This document shows, piece after piece, positions 26,236 through 34,990 of a stretch of DNA of 64,000 nt. Each line of letters opens with the position of its first letter. Position 1 is the stretch's first letter. The notes under the pieces are model-generated. The model worked only from the letters and a program-made list of their open reading frames with translations, had not been told where the DNA came from and did no database searches. The position numbers and the translations under genes are program-made. The DNA comes from an uncultured Lachnospiraceae bacterium. GTDB taxonomy: Bacteria; Bacillota; Clostridia; Lachnospirales; Lachnospiraceae. The stretch covers positions 1 to 64,000 of the forward strand of contig CAKRAK010000002.1 of the NCBI GenBank assembly GCA_934294885.1, given 5' to 3'.

Positions 26236-27396
26236 ATGACGAAGGTAAATTGTTTGAATCCAATTGCCCCATGTGGTTTGGATTTGTTTTCAGATAACTA
26301 TGAAATAGCAGACAGTATTGACGGAGCACAGGCTATATTAGTTCGTTCTGCATCTATGCACGACATGGAGATTCCGGATAGTGTGGTTGCTGTAGCAAGA
26401 GCCGGTGCAGGAGTGAATAACATTCCGTTAGATGAGTGCGCAAACAAGGGTATTGTTGTTTTCAATACACCGGGTGCAAATGCAAATGGTGTAAAGGAAC
26501 TGGTGGTTGCCGGTTTAATGCTTGCTTCCCGTGATTTGATGGGCGGTTATAACTGGGTAAAGGAAAATGCATCTGACGAAAATATTGCAAAGGCAGTAGA
26601 AAAACAGAAGAAGAATTACGCAGGAAATGAAATCCAGGGCAAGAAGTTAGGTGTTATCGGTCTTGGTGCAATTGGTGCGAAGGTTGCCAATATTGCATTC
26701 CGTTTGGGAATGGAAGTATACGGATATGATCCATATGTATCAGTAGATGCAGCATGGTCATTATCTCGCCATATTAAGCACATTAATAATGTTGAGGATA
26801 TTTATAAGGAATGTGATTATATTACTGTTCATGTGCCTGCCCTTGATTCTACTAAGGGTATGTTGAATCGTGATGCATTTGCAATGATGAAGGATGGCGT
26901 TAAGATTCTTAACTTTGCAAGAGATGTATTGATAAATGATGAGGACATGAAGGAAGCTTTAGCATCCGGAAAGGTTTCAAGATATGTAACGGATTTCCCT
27001 AATCCGGCGATTGCAGGTGTTGAGCATGTTATTACATTGCCACATTTAGGTGCTTCTACAGAAGAATCAGAAGATAACTGTGCAATTATGGCAGTAAAAC
27101 AGACCGTTGATTTCATTGAAAACGGTAACATTAAGAACTCTGTAAATTATCCTGCTTGTGATGCCGGTGTATGTGATACTGCCGCAAGAGTATGTATCTG
27201 CCATAAAAATATTCCGGATATGTTAACAAGATTTACCAGTGTATTTTCAAAGGAAAATATTAACATTGCCAACATGGTAAGTAAGTCTCGTGGTGATTGG
27301 GCTTATACAATCTTAGATGTTGATTCTAATGTTGAGGATGCAAGCAAAGCTGCATTAGAAGCCGTTGACGGAGTTGTTAAGGTCAGAGTAATTTAA
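26236..27396 (+). CDS. serA: D-3-phosphoglycerate dehydrogenase, short ACT type
   Basis: The 386-residue NAD enzyme oxidises 3-phosphoglycerate. The Rossmann motif is 'LGVIGLGAIGAKVANIAFRLGMEVYGYDPYV' (about 138-168). Catalytic Arg is in 'ILNFARDVLIN' and catalytic His in 'ITLPHLGASTEES'. The usual segment carrying the catalytic-dyad Glu (ALDVFEEEP type) is replaced by 'YVTDFPNPAIAG', which I believe is typical of this short clostridial/bacteroidal class. A C-terminal ACT domain (about 315-386) suggests serine feedback. It overlaps no other gene and ends at a terminator. Confidence 0.92.
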   Translation: MTKVNCLNPIAPCGLDLFSDNYEIADSIDGAQAILVRSASMHDMEIPDSVVAVARAGAGVNNIPLDECANKGIVVFNTPGANANGVKELVVAGLMLASRDLMGGYNWVKENASDENIAKAVEKQKKNYAGNEIQGKKLGVIGLGAIGAKVANIAFRLGMEVYGYDPYVSVDAAWSLSRHIKHINNVEDIYKECDYITVHVPALDSTKGMLNRDAFAMMKDGVKILNFARDVLINDEDMKEALASGKVSRYVTDFPNPAIAGVEHVITLPHLGASTEESEDNCAIMAVKQTVDFIENGNIKNSVNYPACDAGVCDTAARVCICHKNIPDMLTRFTSVFSKENINIANMVSKSRGDWAYTILDVDSNVEDASKAALEAVDGVVKVRVI

Positions 27397-27424
27397 CATT
27401 TTTGAATATGTTATGATGTAATAT

Positions 27425-27480
27425 AAAACCATAGATAGAAGATGAGGTCTGATTTTCTTCCTTCTATGGTTTTGTTTTTT
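27425..27480 (+). terminator. Terminator after serA
   Basis: AAAACCATAGA pairs with TCTATGGTTTT around a 27-base loop that can itself pair in part (GAAG/CTTC), followed by GTTTTTTG. It ends the serC-serA transcript. Confidence 0.8.
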
Positions 27481-27559
27481 GCAGGAACTATGGATATGCC
27501 ATGGAAAATGATCAAAAGCAAAGGGTGTGGTTAAACTGCCCCTTTTCATGGAGGAAGTT

Positions 27560-28429
27560 ATGGAAGCAAGAATAACAGGACACACAGGATTACTTGCATT
27601 AATCGGTTCTCCGGTGGGACATTCCGGTTCGCCGGCGATGTATAATTACAGCTTTGAGAAGTTAGGGCTTGATTACGCATATGTTGCATTGGACATTAAG
27701 GAAGAGGAAGTGAAGGACGCCATTGCCGCTATGAAGTTATTTCATATGAAGGGCGGAAATGTTACTATGCCGGATAAAACAGAGGCAGCGAAATATATGG
27801 ACGAGTTGTCGGATGCGGCAAAAATTATCGGAGCCATTAATACGATTGTGAATGAAAACGGAAAGCTGACGGGCCATATTACAGACGGTGAGGGCTTTGT
27901 CAATAATCTTCGGGATCATGGAATCGACATAAAGGGTAAAAAAATAACGGTTGCCGGTGGCGGTGGTGCTGCTACAGCAATACAGGTGCAGTGTGCCTTA
28001 GATGGTGCAAAAGAAATTACAATCTTTAATAAAAAGGATGCATTTTTCGAAAGAACCTTGCAGACTGCGGAAAAGATTAAAAATGCGGTTCCAGGAATTG
28101 TTGTAAATGTATATGATATTGATGATACGGCGAAAATGACTGGGGAGATTCAGTCCAGTGATATCTTTGCCAATGCAACCATCGTAGGTATGAAGCCGAT
28201 GGATGACCAAAGTGTTGTAAAGGATACGGCTGCATTTCATAAGGGTCTGGTTGTAGCGGATGCTGTATATAATCCGGAGGAGACAAAGCTTCTTCGGGAT
28301 GCAAAGGCTGCCGGATGTATAACAGTTGGTGGAAAAGGAATGTTGTTATGGCAGGGTGTTTCCGCATTTAAGCTCTTTACAGGTGAAGATATGCCGGTAG
28401 AGGATGTAAAGGAGAAATTCTTCTCTTAA
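27560..28429 (+). CDS. aroE: Shikimate dehydrogenase
   Basis: The 289-residue NADP enzyme reduces 3-dehydroshikimate. Substrate and catalytic motifs are 'LIGSPVGHSGSPAMYNYSFEKLGLDYAYVALDI' near the start, 'GGNVTMPDKTEA' with the catalytic Lys, 'GAINTIVNENGKLTGHITDGEGFVNNL' with the catalytic Asp, and a glycine-rich loop 'TVAGGGGAATAIQVQCAL'. The usual NVTIPFK and NTDG patterns are changed to NVTMPDK and ITDG, so activity on a related substrate is possible. ATG 27560 with GGAGGAAGTT upstream is preferred to GTG 27527. aroK follows 64 bp later. Confidence 0.88.
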   Translation: MEARITGHTGLLALIGSPVGHSGSPAMYNYSFEKLGLDYAYVALDIKEEEVKDAIAAMKLFHMKGGNVTMPDKTEAAKYMDELSDAAKIIGAINTIVNENGKLTGHITDGEGFVNNLRDHGIDIKGKKITVAGGGGAATAIQVQCALDGAKEITIFNKKDAFFERTLQTAEKIKNAVPGIVVNVYDIDDTAKMTGEIQSSDIFANATIVGMKPMDDQSVVKDTAAFHKGLVVADAVYNPEETKLLRDAKAAGCITVGGKGMLLWQGVSAFKLFTGEDMPVEDVKEKFFS

Positions 28430-28493
28430 GGGAAGCTTTACTTTTTTGAATAGGAGCTTCTTTCTTTTGTGAAGAATGGATTTGGAGAATCAT

Positions 28494-28997
28494 ATGGAAA
28501 ATATATTTTTAATCGGTTTTATGGGTGCCGGAAAAAGCACGATTGCAAAAGAATTACAGTCTGCGTTGCAGATGAATCTGGTTGAGATGGATGCCAGAAT
28601 AGTGGAAGAGCAGGGAATGAGCATTAATGACATTTTTGAAAAATACGGAGAAGCTCATTTTCGTGATCTGGAAAGTAATCTGATTCTAACCATCGGTTCA
28701 GAGGGAAATACCATTGTTTCCTGTGGCGGTGGTGTTGTGGTACGTTCTGAAAATGTAACCAATATGAAGGAAAGCGGAAAGATTATTTTTCTTGCAGCTA
28801 CTCCGGAAACCATATATGAAAGAGTTAAGGATAGTACAGACCGTCCAATTCTAAATGGTCACATGAATGTGGATTATATCAGGGAATTAATGGAAAAACG
28901 CCGGGTACTGTATGAAAATGCGGCAGATATAAGAATTGATGTTGACGGAAAGTCTGTTTTGGAGGTCTGCCATGAGATTATAAGGAAGATTGGTTGA
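28494..28997 (+). CDS. aroK: Shikimate kinase
   Basis: The 167-residue P-loop kinase phosphorylates shikimate. Walker A is 'GFMGAGKSTIAKEL' (about 9-22), the shikimate-binding Asp lies in 'LVEMDARIVEEQGMSINDIFEKYGE', Arg in 'HFRDLESNLI', 'SCGGGVVVR' is the Walker-B-like glycine loop, and the lid is 'DRPILNG'. ATG 28494 with TTGGAG upstream is favoured over an in-frame ATG at 28476. Together with aroE it gives two adjacent steps of the shikimate pathway. Confidence 0.93.
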   Translation: MENIFLIGFMGAGKSTIAKELQSALQMNLVEMDARIVEEQGMSINDIFEKYGEAHFRDLESNLILTIGSEGNTIVSCGGGVVVRSENVTNMKESGKIIFLAATPETIYERVKDSTDRPILNGHMNVDYIRELMEKRRVLYENAADIRIDVDGKSVLEVCHEIIRKIG

Positions 28998-29100
28998 GAT
29001 TATATATTGCGAAGCAGGTAAATATATGGTATATATGGATAGTATTAAACGTATTTTACCAATACATCAATCATAATACATGAGATAGGAGAATATTAAT

Positions 29101-30192
29101 ATGAGCGATAAGTTAAGAGTTGGTATCCTTGGTGGTACCGGTATGGTAGGACAGAGATTCATTTCTCTTTTGGAAAATCATCCATGGTTTGAGGTTGTTA
29201 CGATTGCAGCATCTCCAAGAAGTGCAGGTAAGACATATGCAGAGGCTGTTGGTGATAGATGGAAGATGGATACACCAATGCCGGAAGCTGTCAAGAATAT
29301 TGTTGTACATAATGTAAATGAAGTTGAAGAGGTTGCTTCTACTGTAGATTTTGTATTCAGTGCAGTTGATATGTCTAAGGACGAGATCAAAGCAATTGAG
29401 GAGGCTTATGCAAAGACAGAAACACCGGTTGTTTCTAATAATTCCGCACACAGATGGACACCGGATGTTCCTATGATGGTTCCTGAAATTAATCCGGAGC
29501 ATGCAGAGGTAATTGAATTCCAGAAAAAACGTCTTGGTACAACAAAGGGATTTGTAGCTGTTAAGCCAAACTGTTCCATTCAAAGTTATGCCCCTGTTTT
29601 GAATGCATGGAAGGAATTTGAGCCGACAGAGGTTGTTGTTTCAACATATCAGGCAATTTCCGGAGCAGGAAAGACATTTAAGGACTGGCCTGAGATGGTT
29701 GGTAATGTCATTCCGTTTATTAGTGGTGAGGAAGAGAAGTCTGAAAAAGAGCCACTTCGAATCTGGGGTCATGTAGATAAGGAAAAGGGTGTAATTGTTC
29801 CTGCTGATGATGTTAAGATTACTTCACAGTGTATCCGTGTTCCTGTATTGAACGGACATACAGCTACTGTATTTGTTAATTTCAAGGGTAATCCAACCAA
29901 AGAGCAGTTAATCGAAAAACTGGAATCTTACAAGGGTGTTCCTCAGGAATTAAATCTTCCAAGTGCACCAAAGCAGTTTATCCAGTATATGACCGAGGAC
30001 AATCGTCCACAGGTTGCTTTAGATGTTGATTTTGAGAACGGTATGGGAATTTCTGTGGGACGTATTCGTGAGGATAGCATTTTCGACTGGAAGTTCGTTG
30101 GACTTTCTCACAATACAGTTCGTGGTGCTGCAGGTGGTGCCGTTCTTTGCGCAGAGCTGTTAAAGGCTAAGGGCTATATCACAAAGAAATAA
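29101..30192 (+). CDS. asd: Aspartate-semialdehyde dehydrogenase, archaeal/fungal type
   Basis: This 363-residue NADP enzyme makes aspartate semialdehyde for lysine, threonine and methionine synthesis and for diaminopimelate. The N-terminal loop is 'VGILGGTGMVGQRFISLLENHPWFEV'; the catalytic Cys is in 'VKPNCSIQSY', the His in 'PVLNGHTATV'. The longer size and these motif variants fit the archaeal/fungal branch rather than the Escherichia coli branch. An A/T-rich gap of 103 bp separates it from aroK; GATAGGAG is the ribosome binding site. A terminator follows. Confidence 0.92.
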   Translation: MSDKLRVGILGGTGMVGQRFISLLENHPWFEVVTIAASPRSAGKTYAEAVGDRWKMDTPMPEAVKNIVVHNVNEVEEVASTVDFVFSAVDMSKDEIKAIEEAYAKTETPVVSNNSAHRWTPDVPMMVPEINPEHAEVIEFQKKRLGTTKGFVAVKPNCSIQSYAPVLNAWKEFEPTEVVVSTYQAISGAGKTFKDWPEMVGNVIPFISGEEEKSEKEPLRIWGHVDKEKGVIVPADDVKITSQCIRVPVLNGHTATVFVNFKGNPTKEQLIEKLESYKGVPQELNLPSAPKQFIQYMTEDNRPQVALDVDFENGMGISVGRIREDSIFDWKFVGLSHNTVRGAAGGAVLCAELLKAKGYITKK

Positions 30193-30225
30193 ATAAAATT
30201 CAGTTAAGATTTTACAAAGTATAAA

Positions 30226-30268
30226 ACACTTCACCTTATTTTTTCAAGAAAAGGTGGGGTGTTTTTGT
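30226..30268 (+). terminator. Terminator after asd
   Basis: ACAC-TT-CACCTT pairs with AAGGTG-GG-GTGT around a T/A-rich loop, followed by TTTTTG. The A-run upstream would let it work on the minus strand too. Confidence 0.85.
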
Positions 30269-30377
30269 TCGTACACAAAACTTTTGGTTGCAGGAATAAT
30301 GGTGGAAGATTATAATTTTATTAGGTGAATTGGATTGGTATGAAAAGTATATAGAAAAAAATAAGGAGATGGAGTAT

Positions 30378-30992
30378 ATGGCAGAAGATAATAAAAAAGA
30401 ACTGGCAATTCCAAGAACAGGATTTACAATCAAAGGTGAGTTATCCGTAAAGGGAGAACTGGCAGTAAAGGGAGAATTGGCTGCAATTAATGAGCTTGCC
30501 ACAAGAGGAGAAATCAGTGTAAAAGGTGAGATTACGGAAAACAGCGGTAATGACCGGATTATCATTGTGGAAAGTATAAAGGCTGCTGTAGATTACCTGA
30601 AGGATACGAAGGGAAATATACTGACCACAACCGGCTCTATGGAGCTTTATGAGTATACAAAAATTGATGATTTTAAAGACAGGGTATATTGCCGTGTTCT
30701 TTCTAACAGTGGTATTCTTCTTGCAGCAGAGAAGCTTTCCATTGAAGGACGTCATTTAATTGGTATGACGGGACCATTTTCTAAAAATATGAATAAGACG
30801 ATGCTTCAGGAATTTGATATCCAATATCTGGTAACAAAGGATGCCGGAATTTCCAGTGGATTTTTGGAAAAAATGGAGGCTGCTTTGGAACTGGGAGTAA
30901 CCTTGATTGTTGTAGCATCTCCGTATGATGAGAAAAAAGACCGGGAAGAGACATTGAAACGATTGGAAGAATATGTTATGGATTCTGAATAA
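30378..30992 (+). CDS. CobK/CbiJ C-terminal-half-like protein with N-terminal repeats
   Basis: The 204-residue product has an N-terminal run of degenerate 'VKGEL' units (about residues 13-45: GELSVKGELAVKGEL, then variants) joined to about 150 residues that resemble the second half of precorrin-6A reductase: 'ILTTTGSMELYEYTKIDDFKDRVYCRVLSNSGIL', 'IGMTGPFSKNMNKTMLQEFDIQYLVTKDAG', 'GFLEKMEAALELGVTLIVVASP'. A full CobK is about 250 residues, with an N-terminal Rossmann half that is absent here. No other cobalamin gene is nearby. ATG 30378 with AAGGAGATGG upstream was chosen over TTG 30330. Substrate and activity are not known; it may be a repurposed binding domain. Confidence 0.7.
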   Translation: MAEDNKKELAIPRTGFTIKGELSVKGELAVKGELAAINELATRGEISVKGEITENSGNDRIIIVESIKAAVDYLKDTKGNILTTTGSMELYEYTKIDDFKDRVYCRVLSNSGILLAAEKLSIEGRHLIGMTGPFSKNMNKTMLQEFDIQYLVTKDAGISSGFLEKMEAALELGVTLIVVASPYDEKKDREETLKRLEEYVMDSE

Positions 30993-31024
30993 GAATTTGT
31001 TGGGATTTTATTAAGAGGAAGGAA

Positions 31025-31807
31025 ATGAACGGAAAACAAAAGATATTATGTATCGGTTTATGGCTGTTGAGTATACTTTGTCTTGGATATTTTATTTTAC
31101 TGATGGTATCCATTGGACCCCTATACAGGTTTAATTATGTATGGTTGATGGGAGGATTGTTTTTCCTTGGTCTTGCATTGACCTTTACCTATTCCAAAAA
31201 GGGATTTTACTGGATGCCAAAGCCTGTGCTGGTAGGAGTAGAATTCGTTGTATTGGCAGGATTGCTTTTGTTTGTGGTAATTGAAAGTCTTATTATCAAA
31301 CAGTCTGTCAAGGCTCCGGAGGCAGAAGGGGAATACCTTGTTATTCTGGGTGCAAAGGTGAATGGTGTAACACCATCCCACATTCTGAAAAAACGTATTG
31401 AAAAAGCTTATGAATATATGAAGGAACATCCGAAATGTAAGGTTGTTGTAAGTGGTGGAAAGGGTGCTGATGAAGGTATTTCCGAAGCCGAGGCAATGTA
31501 CAGAAGCTTATGTAAGCTTGGTATTGAAAAGGAAAGAATCATATTGGAGGATCAGTCCACGAACACCCGGGAAAACTTGAAAAACACAAAGGAAATTTTG
31601 CGCTCCCGTGGAGTTGACCTGTCAAAGACGGATATCATAATTGTTACAACGGATTTTCATATGTTAAGAGCTTTAAAGATTGCCGGTAAATTAGGCTATG
31701 CCAATGTGGAAGGTCTGGCAAGTGGACAGGTATGGTATTTGATTCCTACGAATTACGTGCGGGAGTTTTTGGCGATTATAAAAGATTTCCTTATGGGGAA
31801 TTTATAG
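31025..31807 (+). CDS. YdcF/SanA-like DUF218 membrane protein
   Basis: This 260-residue protein has three hydrophobic segments near the N-terminus (about 7-27, 35-55, 68-90) and a C-terminal DUF218 domain: 'EGEYLVILGAKVNGVTPSHILKKRIEKAYEYMKEHPKCKVVVSGGKG', 'ISEAEAMYRSLCKLGIEKERIILEDQSTNTRENLKNTKEIL' and 'IIVTTDFHMLRAL'. DUF218 proteins are linked to envelope functions; the exact reaction is unclear. GAGGAAGGA precedes the ATG. It is 32 bp downstream of the CobK-like gene, possibly co-transcribed. Confidence 0.85.
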   Translation: MNGKQKILCIGLWLLSILCLGYFILLMVSIGPLYRFNYVWLMGGLFFLGLALTFTYSKKGFYWMPKPVLVGVEFVVLAGLLLFVVIESLIIKQSVKAPEAEGEYLVILGAKVNGVTPSHILKKRIEKAYEYMKEHPKCKVVVSGGKGADEGISEAEAMYRSLCKLGIEKERIILEDQSTNTRENLKNTKEILRSRGVDLSKTDIIIVTTDFHMLRALKIAGKLGYANVEGLASGQVWYLIPTNYVREFLAIIKDFLMGNL

Positions 31808-31824
31808 AATCCGACAAAAAAGAG

Positions 31825-31853
31825 TTGAAAAACATATGACGTTATTGTATAAT
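31825..31853 (+). promoter_or_regulatory. Sigma-A promoter of efp
   Basis: -35 TTGAAA (31825-31830), 17-bp spacer, -10 TATAAT (31848-31853), one of the best promoters in the window. The leader contains a small hairpin GCGTAC/GTACGC (31875-31893). Confidence 0.8.
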
Positions 31854-31925
31854 TTTGTCTATATGAGTGCCTAAGCGTACGATATGTGTACGCAGATTGA
31901 TTTATGATTGAAGGAGGAGCTAAAG

Positions 31926-32492
31926 ATGGCAGATGTAGTTAGAGTTGGTGACATCAAGAAGGGTGATACAGTTGTAGTGAATAATGGTGTATACCGTGTA
32001 ATGGACTTTCAGCATGTAAAACCGGGAAAAGGAAGCCCATTTGTTCGTACCACATTAAAGAATATTATGACAGGTGGCGTCGTTGAAGATGCATATAAGC
32101 CGGATGATAAGTTTGAAAAAGCATACATTGAGCGTAAGAAGATGATGTATCTGTATAATGATGGTGATTTATATTACTTCATGGATGAAGAGACAGGTGA
32201 TCAGCCTGCAGCTCCTATGAAAGATTTGGAAGACAGCATGAAGTTTGTTATGGATGGAACTTATGTATCTGTATCATTATATCAGGGTAATATCTTTGAT
32301 GTAACTCCTGAGAAGACAGTTACTTTAGAGGTAGTAGAATGTGAGCCGGGTGTTGCAGGTAACACTGCTACAAACGCAACAAAGCCATGTGTTGTAAGTA
32401 CAGGAGCTAAGGTTATGGTTCCATTATTTGTTAATCAGGGTGACTTCATCGTTGTTGATACAGAGACAGGAGATTACTCAAAGCGTGCATAA
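31926..32492 (+). CDS. efp: Elongation factor P
   Basis: The 188-residue factor relieves ribosome stalling at proline runs. Domain I carries 'MDFQHVKPGKGSPFVRTTLKNIMTGGVVE' with the conserved loop lysine at about 34; the OB domains follow, with 'GDQPAAPMKDLEDSMKFVMDGTYVSVSLYQGNIFDVTPEKTVTLEV' and the C-terminal 'VSTGAKVMVPLFVNQGDFIVVDTETGDYSKRA'. ATG 31926 has AAGGAGGAGC upstream and is preferred to an in-frame start at 31908. It has its own promoter and terminator. Confidence 0.97.
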   Translation: MADVVRVGDIKKGDTVVVNNGVYRVMDFQHVKPGKGSPFVRTTLKNIMTGGVVEDAYKPDDKFEKAYIERKKMMYLYNDGDLYYFMDEETGDQPAAPMKDLEDSMKFVMDGTYVSVSLYQGNIFDVTPEKTVTLEVVECEPGVAGNTATNATKPCVVSTGAKVMVPLFVNQGDFIVVDTETGDYSKRA

Positions 32493-32556
32493 TGGATGTA
32501 TTTCATTCGTATGATTACATGGATGACTGGATTATATATGATTATATGAATCCCCA

Positions 32557-32589
32557 AAAAGATCGGAATTTAATTCCGGTCTTTTTTTT
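32557..32589 (+). terminator. Terminator after efp
   Basis: AAAGATCGGAATT pairs with AATTCCGGTCTTT with a one-base or slightly larger loop, followed by eight T residues. It cuts through a short open frame at 32492-32704, which argues that frame is not a gene. Confidence 0.92.
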
Positions 32590-32703
32590 GTTGTGCAGGA
32601 ACAGCGCTGTAAGAAGGAAAAATAATTTGGTAATAATATGTGTGGTTTATCATATATTAATTGTAGAGGAAGAAAATTCTAAATACAAAACAGGTGGGAA
32701 GTA

Positions 32704-33663
32704 ATGGAAAAGAAACAGCAAATACTAAAAATTGTGTCACTGAAAATAAAAAAATTACTGGAGCTGGCAGACATTGATTTCGAAAATCTGCAGGAATTAC
32801 GTCTTCGGATGAATGAACCCTTTATTATTATTTACAAAGGGAGGGAAATGTTTGTCTCCGTAACAGGGCAGCTATGTGATAATCCCGGTCAGGCATATTA
32901 TATTACGGTTGGTGATATCCGGGAAACACTGGAATATATCAGTAATTTTTCTTTATATGCATATGAGGATGAAATCCGGCAGGGTTTTATTACCGTACAG
33001 GGCGGGCATCGGATTGGACTTGCAGGTAAGGTGATTATGGATAAGGGACAGGTAAAATCGGTAAAACATATTTCCTTTATCAACATTCGAATGGCCCATG
33101 AAAGAAAGGGATGCGGAAAGGACGTTCTTCCCTACATATATGAGGAAAATCAGGTATGCCATACGTTAATTATATCTCCTCCGGGAGGTGGAAAAACTAC
33201 TTTGCTCCGGGATCTTGTCCGGATGATATCGGATGGAAATGAACAGCATCCCGGAATCAGTGTTGGAATCATTGATGAACGTTCGGAAATCGGTGCCTGT
33301 TATCAGGGTGTGCCTCAAAATGATGTTGGTATGCGAACCGATGTTATGGATTGCTGCCCAAAGGCAGATGGAATGCTCATGATGATACGGAGTATGTCGC
33401 CTGCGGTAATCGCTGTAGATGAGATTGGAAAGAGGGAGGATATTGATGCCCTGTCTTATATTATGAATTGCGGATGCCACATACTGGCAACCGTACACGG
33501 AACCGGTATTGATGATGTGAAAAGCAAACCGATTTTGAGAAAACTGGTGGAAGAAAAGTTATTTAAGCGTTTTGTTGTTTTATCCGGCGGAAAAACACCG
33601 GGAACCATTGAAATGATATTTGACGAAAGAGGCAGCGTGTTATATGACAAAAACTGTGCATGA
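32704..33663 (+). CDS. spoIIIAA: Stage III sporulation protein AA, ATPase
   Basis: The 319-residue SpoIIIAA is the secretion-type ATPase of the mother-cell feeding-tube complex. It has an N-terminal region (LRLRMNEPFIIIYKGREMFV), a Walker A loop 'ISPPGGGKTTLLRDLVRM' (about 158-175), a Walker-B region 'SPAVIAVDEIGKREDIDAL' and 'GCHILATVHGTG'. It begins the canonical eight-gene spoIIIA operon. The preceding ribosome binding site is GGTGGGAAG. No clear sigma-E promoter was identified in the 115 bp upstream, though the DNA there is A/T-rich. Confidence 0.95.
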   Translation: MEKKQQILKIVSLKIKKLLELADIDFENLQELRLRMNEPFIIIYKGREMFVSVTGQLCDNPGQAYYITVGDIRETLEYISNFSLYAYEDEIRQGFITVQGGHRIGLAGKVIMDKGQVKSVKHISFINIRMAHERKGCGKDVLPYIYEENQVCHTLIISPPGGGKTTLLRDLVRMISDGNEQHPGISVGIIDERSEIGACYQGVPQNDVGMRTDVMDCCPKADGMLMMIRSMSPAVIAVDEIGKREDIDALSYIMNCGCHILATVHGTGIDDVKSKPILRKLVEEKLFKRFVVLSGGKTPGTIEMIFDERGSVLYDKNCA

Positions 33664-33678
33664 CAAAGAGGTGTTTGT

Positions 33679-34206
33679 ATGGTATTAGGATGTAAATTGA
33701 TTGGAGCGGTCTGTGTATTATCGGCAGCCATATACAGCGGAATCAGCTTAAATCAGGCGTATGATAACCGTTATTGGCAGCTAAGACATTTATATGGGAT
33801 TTTAATGCAGTTAAAAAGTCAGCTGGAATATATGAATACAACGTTGCCGGAATGTTTTATGCAGTTAAAAGAGGGTGCAAAGGAACCAATGAAGGAATGG
33901 CTGTTTCAAATCGGTTCTGATTTGGAAAAGCAGGAGGGGGAACGTTTTTCCGTAATCTGGTCAAAAAATTTGGAAGAGCTGAAGAAAAACGCAGCATTAC
34001 GGGAGGAGGATATAACATTATTACAGGAATTAGGGGATAAATTAGGGGTACAGGATGGACAATCCCAGGCAAAAGCAATAGATTATACACTGATTCAGTT
34101 AGAACGAAACCGGGTACAGTTAGAGGGAGAAATGAAAGAAAAAAAGAAGGTTGTTACAACGATTGCAATGTTTGTTGGGTTTATTACCCTGATCGTTCTT
34201 TTGTAA
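33679..34206 (+). CDS. spoIIIAB: Stage III sporulation protein AB
   Basis: This 175-residue protein has an N-terminal transmembrane helix (LIGAVCVLSAAIYSGISLNQ), a helical middle and a C-terminal transmembrane helix (VVTTIAMFVGFITLIVLL). That layout resembles GspF-like SpoIIIAB. The signature 'RYWQLRHLYGILMQLKSQLEYMNTTLPECF' is conserved. It follows spoIIIAA by 15 bp. Confidence 0.93.
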   Translation: MVLGCKLIGAVCVLSAAIYSGISLNQAYDNRYWQLRHLYGILMQLKSQLEYMNTTLPECFMQLKEGAKEPMKEWLFQIGSDLEKQEGERFSVIWSKNLEELKKNAALREEDITLLQELGDKLGVQDGQSQAKAIDYTLIQLERNRVQLEGEMKEKKKVVTTIAMFVGFITLIVLL

Positions 34207-34316
34207 ATGTTGTCTGTAAAACAGATAATTTCGGGATGCTGTTTCCATCAAACGGAATGATATTTCTTAAGGTCCTGTAATTATTTACAGTTATTAATAA
34301 AACAAGGAGCTTTGGT

Positions 34317-34511
34317 GTGTCGATTGAAATTATTCTTAAAATTGCAGCGTTGGGAATTGTAACTGCATTGTTAAATCAAATATTAAAACATGCCGGAAGG
34401 GACGATCAGGCTTTTTTTGTAACCATTGCAGGAATTATTGTTGTGCTGACATGGTTATTGCCTTATTTTACGGAATTGTTTGTTTCCATGGAAAAATTGT
34501 TTCAGTTATAA
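34317..34511 (+). CDS. spoIIIAC: Stage III sporulation protein AC
   Basis: The 64-residue protein has two hydrophobic helices ('LKIAALGIVTALLNQILKHAGRDDQAFFVTIAGIIVVLTWLLPYF'), the standard SpoIIIAC form. It starts at GTG (34317) with AAGGAGC upstream. A 110-bp gap before it is larger than usual for the operon and contains only small inverted repeats (CTGTAA/TTACAG). Confidence 0.93.
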   Translation: MSIEIILKIAALGIVTALLNQILKHAGRDDQAFFVTIAGIIVVLTWLLPYFTELFVSMEKLFQL

Positions 34512-34589
34512 CAGGCAATCTGATAATCAACATAATAAGGAAATATGATTTTTGATTGCGGTCAATTTTTGGATGGATAAGGAGCAGAT

Positions 34590-34973
34590 ATGGAATTTTT
34601 AAAACTGGTATGCGGAGTTATGGTTGGAGTTTTATTTGCCTTGAAACTAAAACAGATTAACAGTCCCCTTTGGATTTATCTGTCCATTGTACTTAGTATG
34701 TTTGTTCTGTTTTATGTTATAAACCGCATTGGTTTTATTTTGGATTACCTGACAGAGCTACTGGATGAAATCGGTCTGGAAAAGGGATACTTCCAGATTC
34801 TGATTAAAATAATCGGAATTTCATATTTATGTGAGTTTACGTCTTCCATCTGTAAGGAATCCGGATTTTTATCCATTGCGGGACAAATTGAAATCGGAGG
34901 AAAGATGACCATGATGTTTATGAGTATGCCCATACTGGTTGCCATCATAGAAACCATATCCGCATTGTTATAA
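34590..34973 (+). CDS. spoIIIAD: Stage III sporulation protein AD
   Basis: This 127-residue membrane protein has four hydrophobic segments and the conserved 'IIKIIGISYLCEFTSSICKESGFLSIAGQIEIGGKMTMM' block of SpoIIIAD. It is part of the channel between mother cell and forespore. It is separated from spoIIIAE by 205 bp that hold structured repeat copy 3. Confidence 0.94.
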   Translation: MEFLKLVCGVMVGVLFALKLKQINSPLWIYLSIVLSMFVLFYVINRIGFILDYLTELLDEIGLEKGYFQILIKIIGISYLCEFTSSICKESGFLSIAGQIEIGGKMTMMFMSMPILVAIIETISALL

Positions 34974-34990
34974 TATCCGGTACAGTAAAT

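Noticed and set aside
29113..29583. A 156-codon open frame on the minus strand inside asd
   Set aside because: Cys/Asn/Leu-rich shadow of asd codons with no supporting signals.
32492..32704. A 70-codon open frame after efp
   Set aside because: A strong rho-independent terminator (32557-32589) lies inside it, it starts at the efp stop without a ribosome binding site, and its composition is not protein-like.
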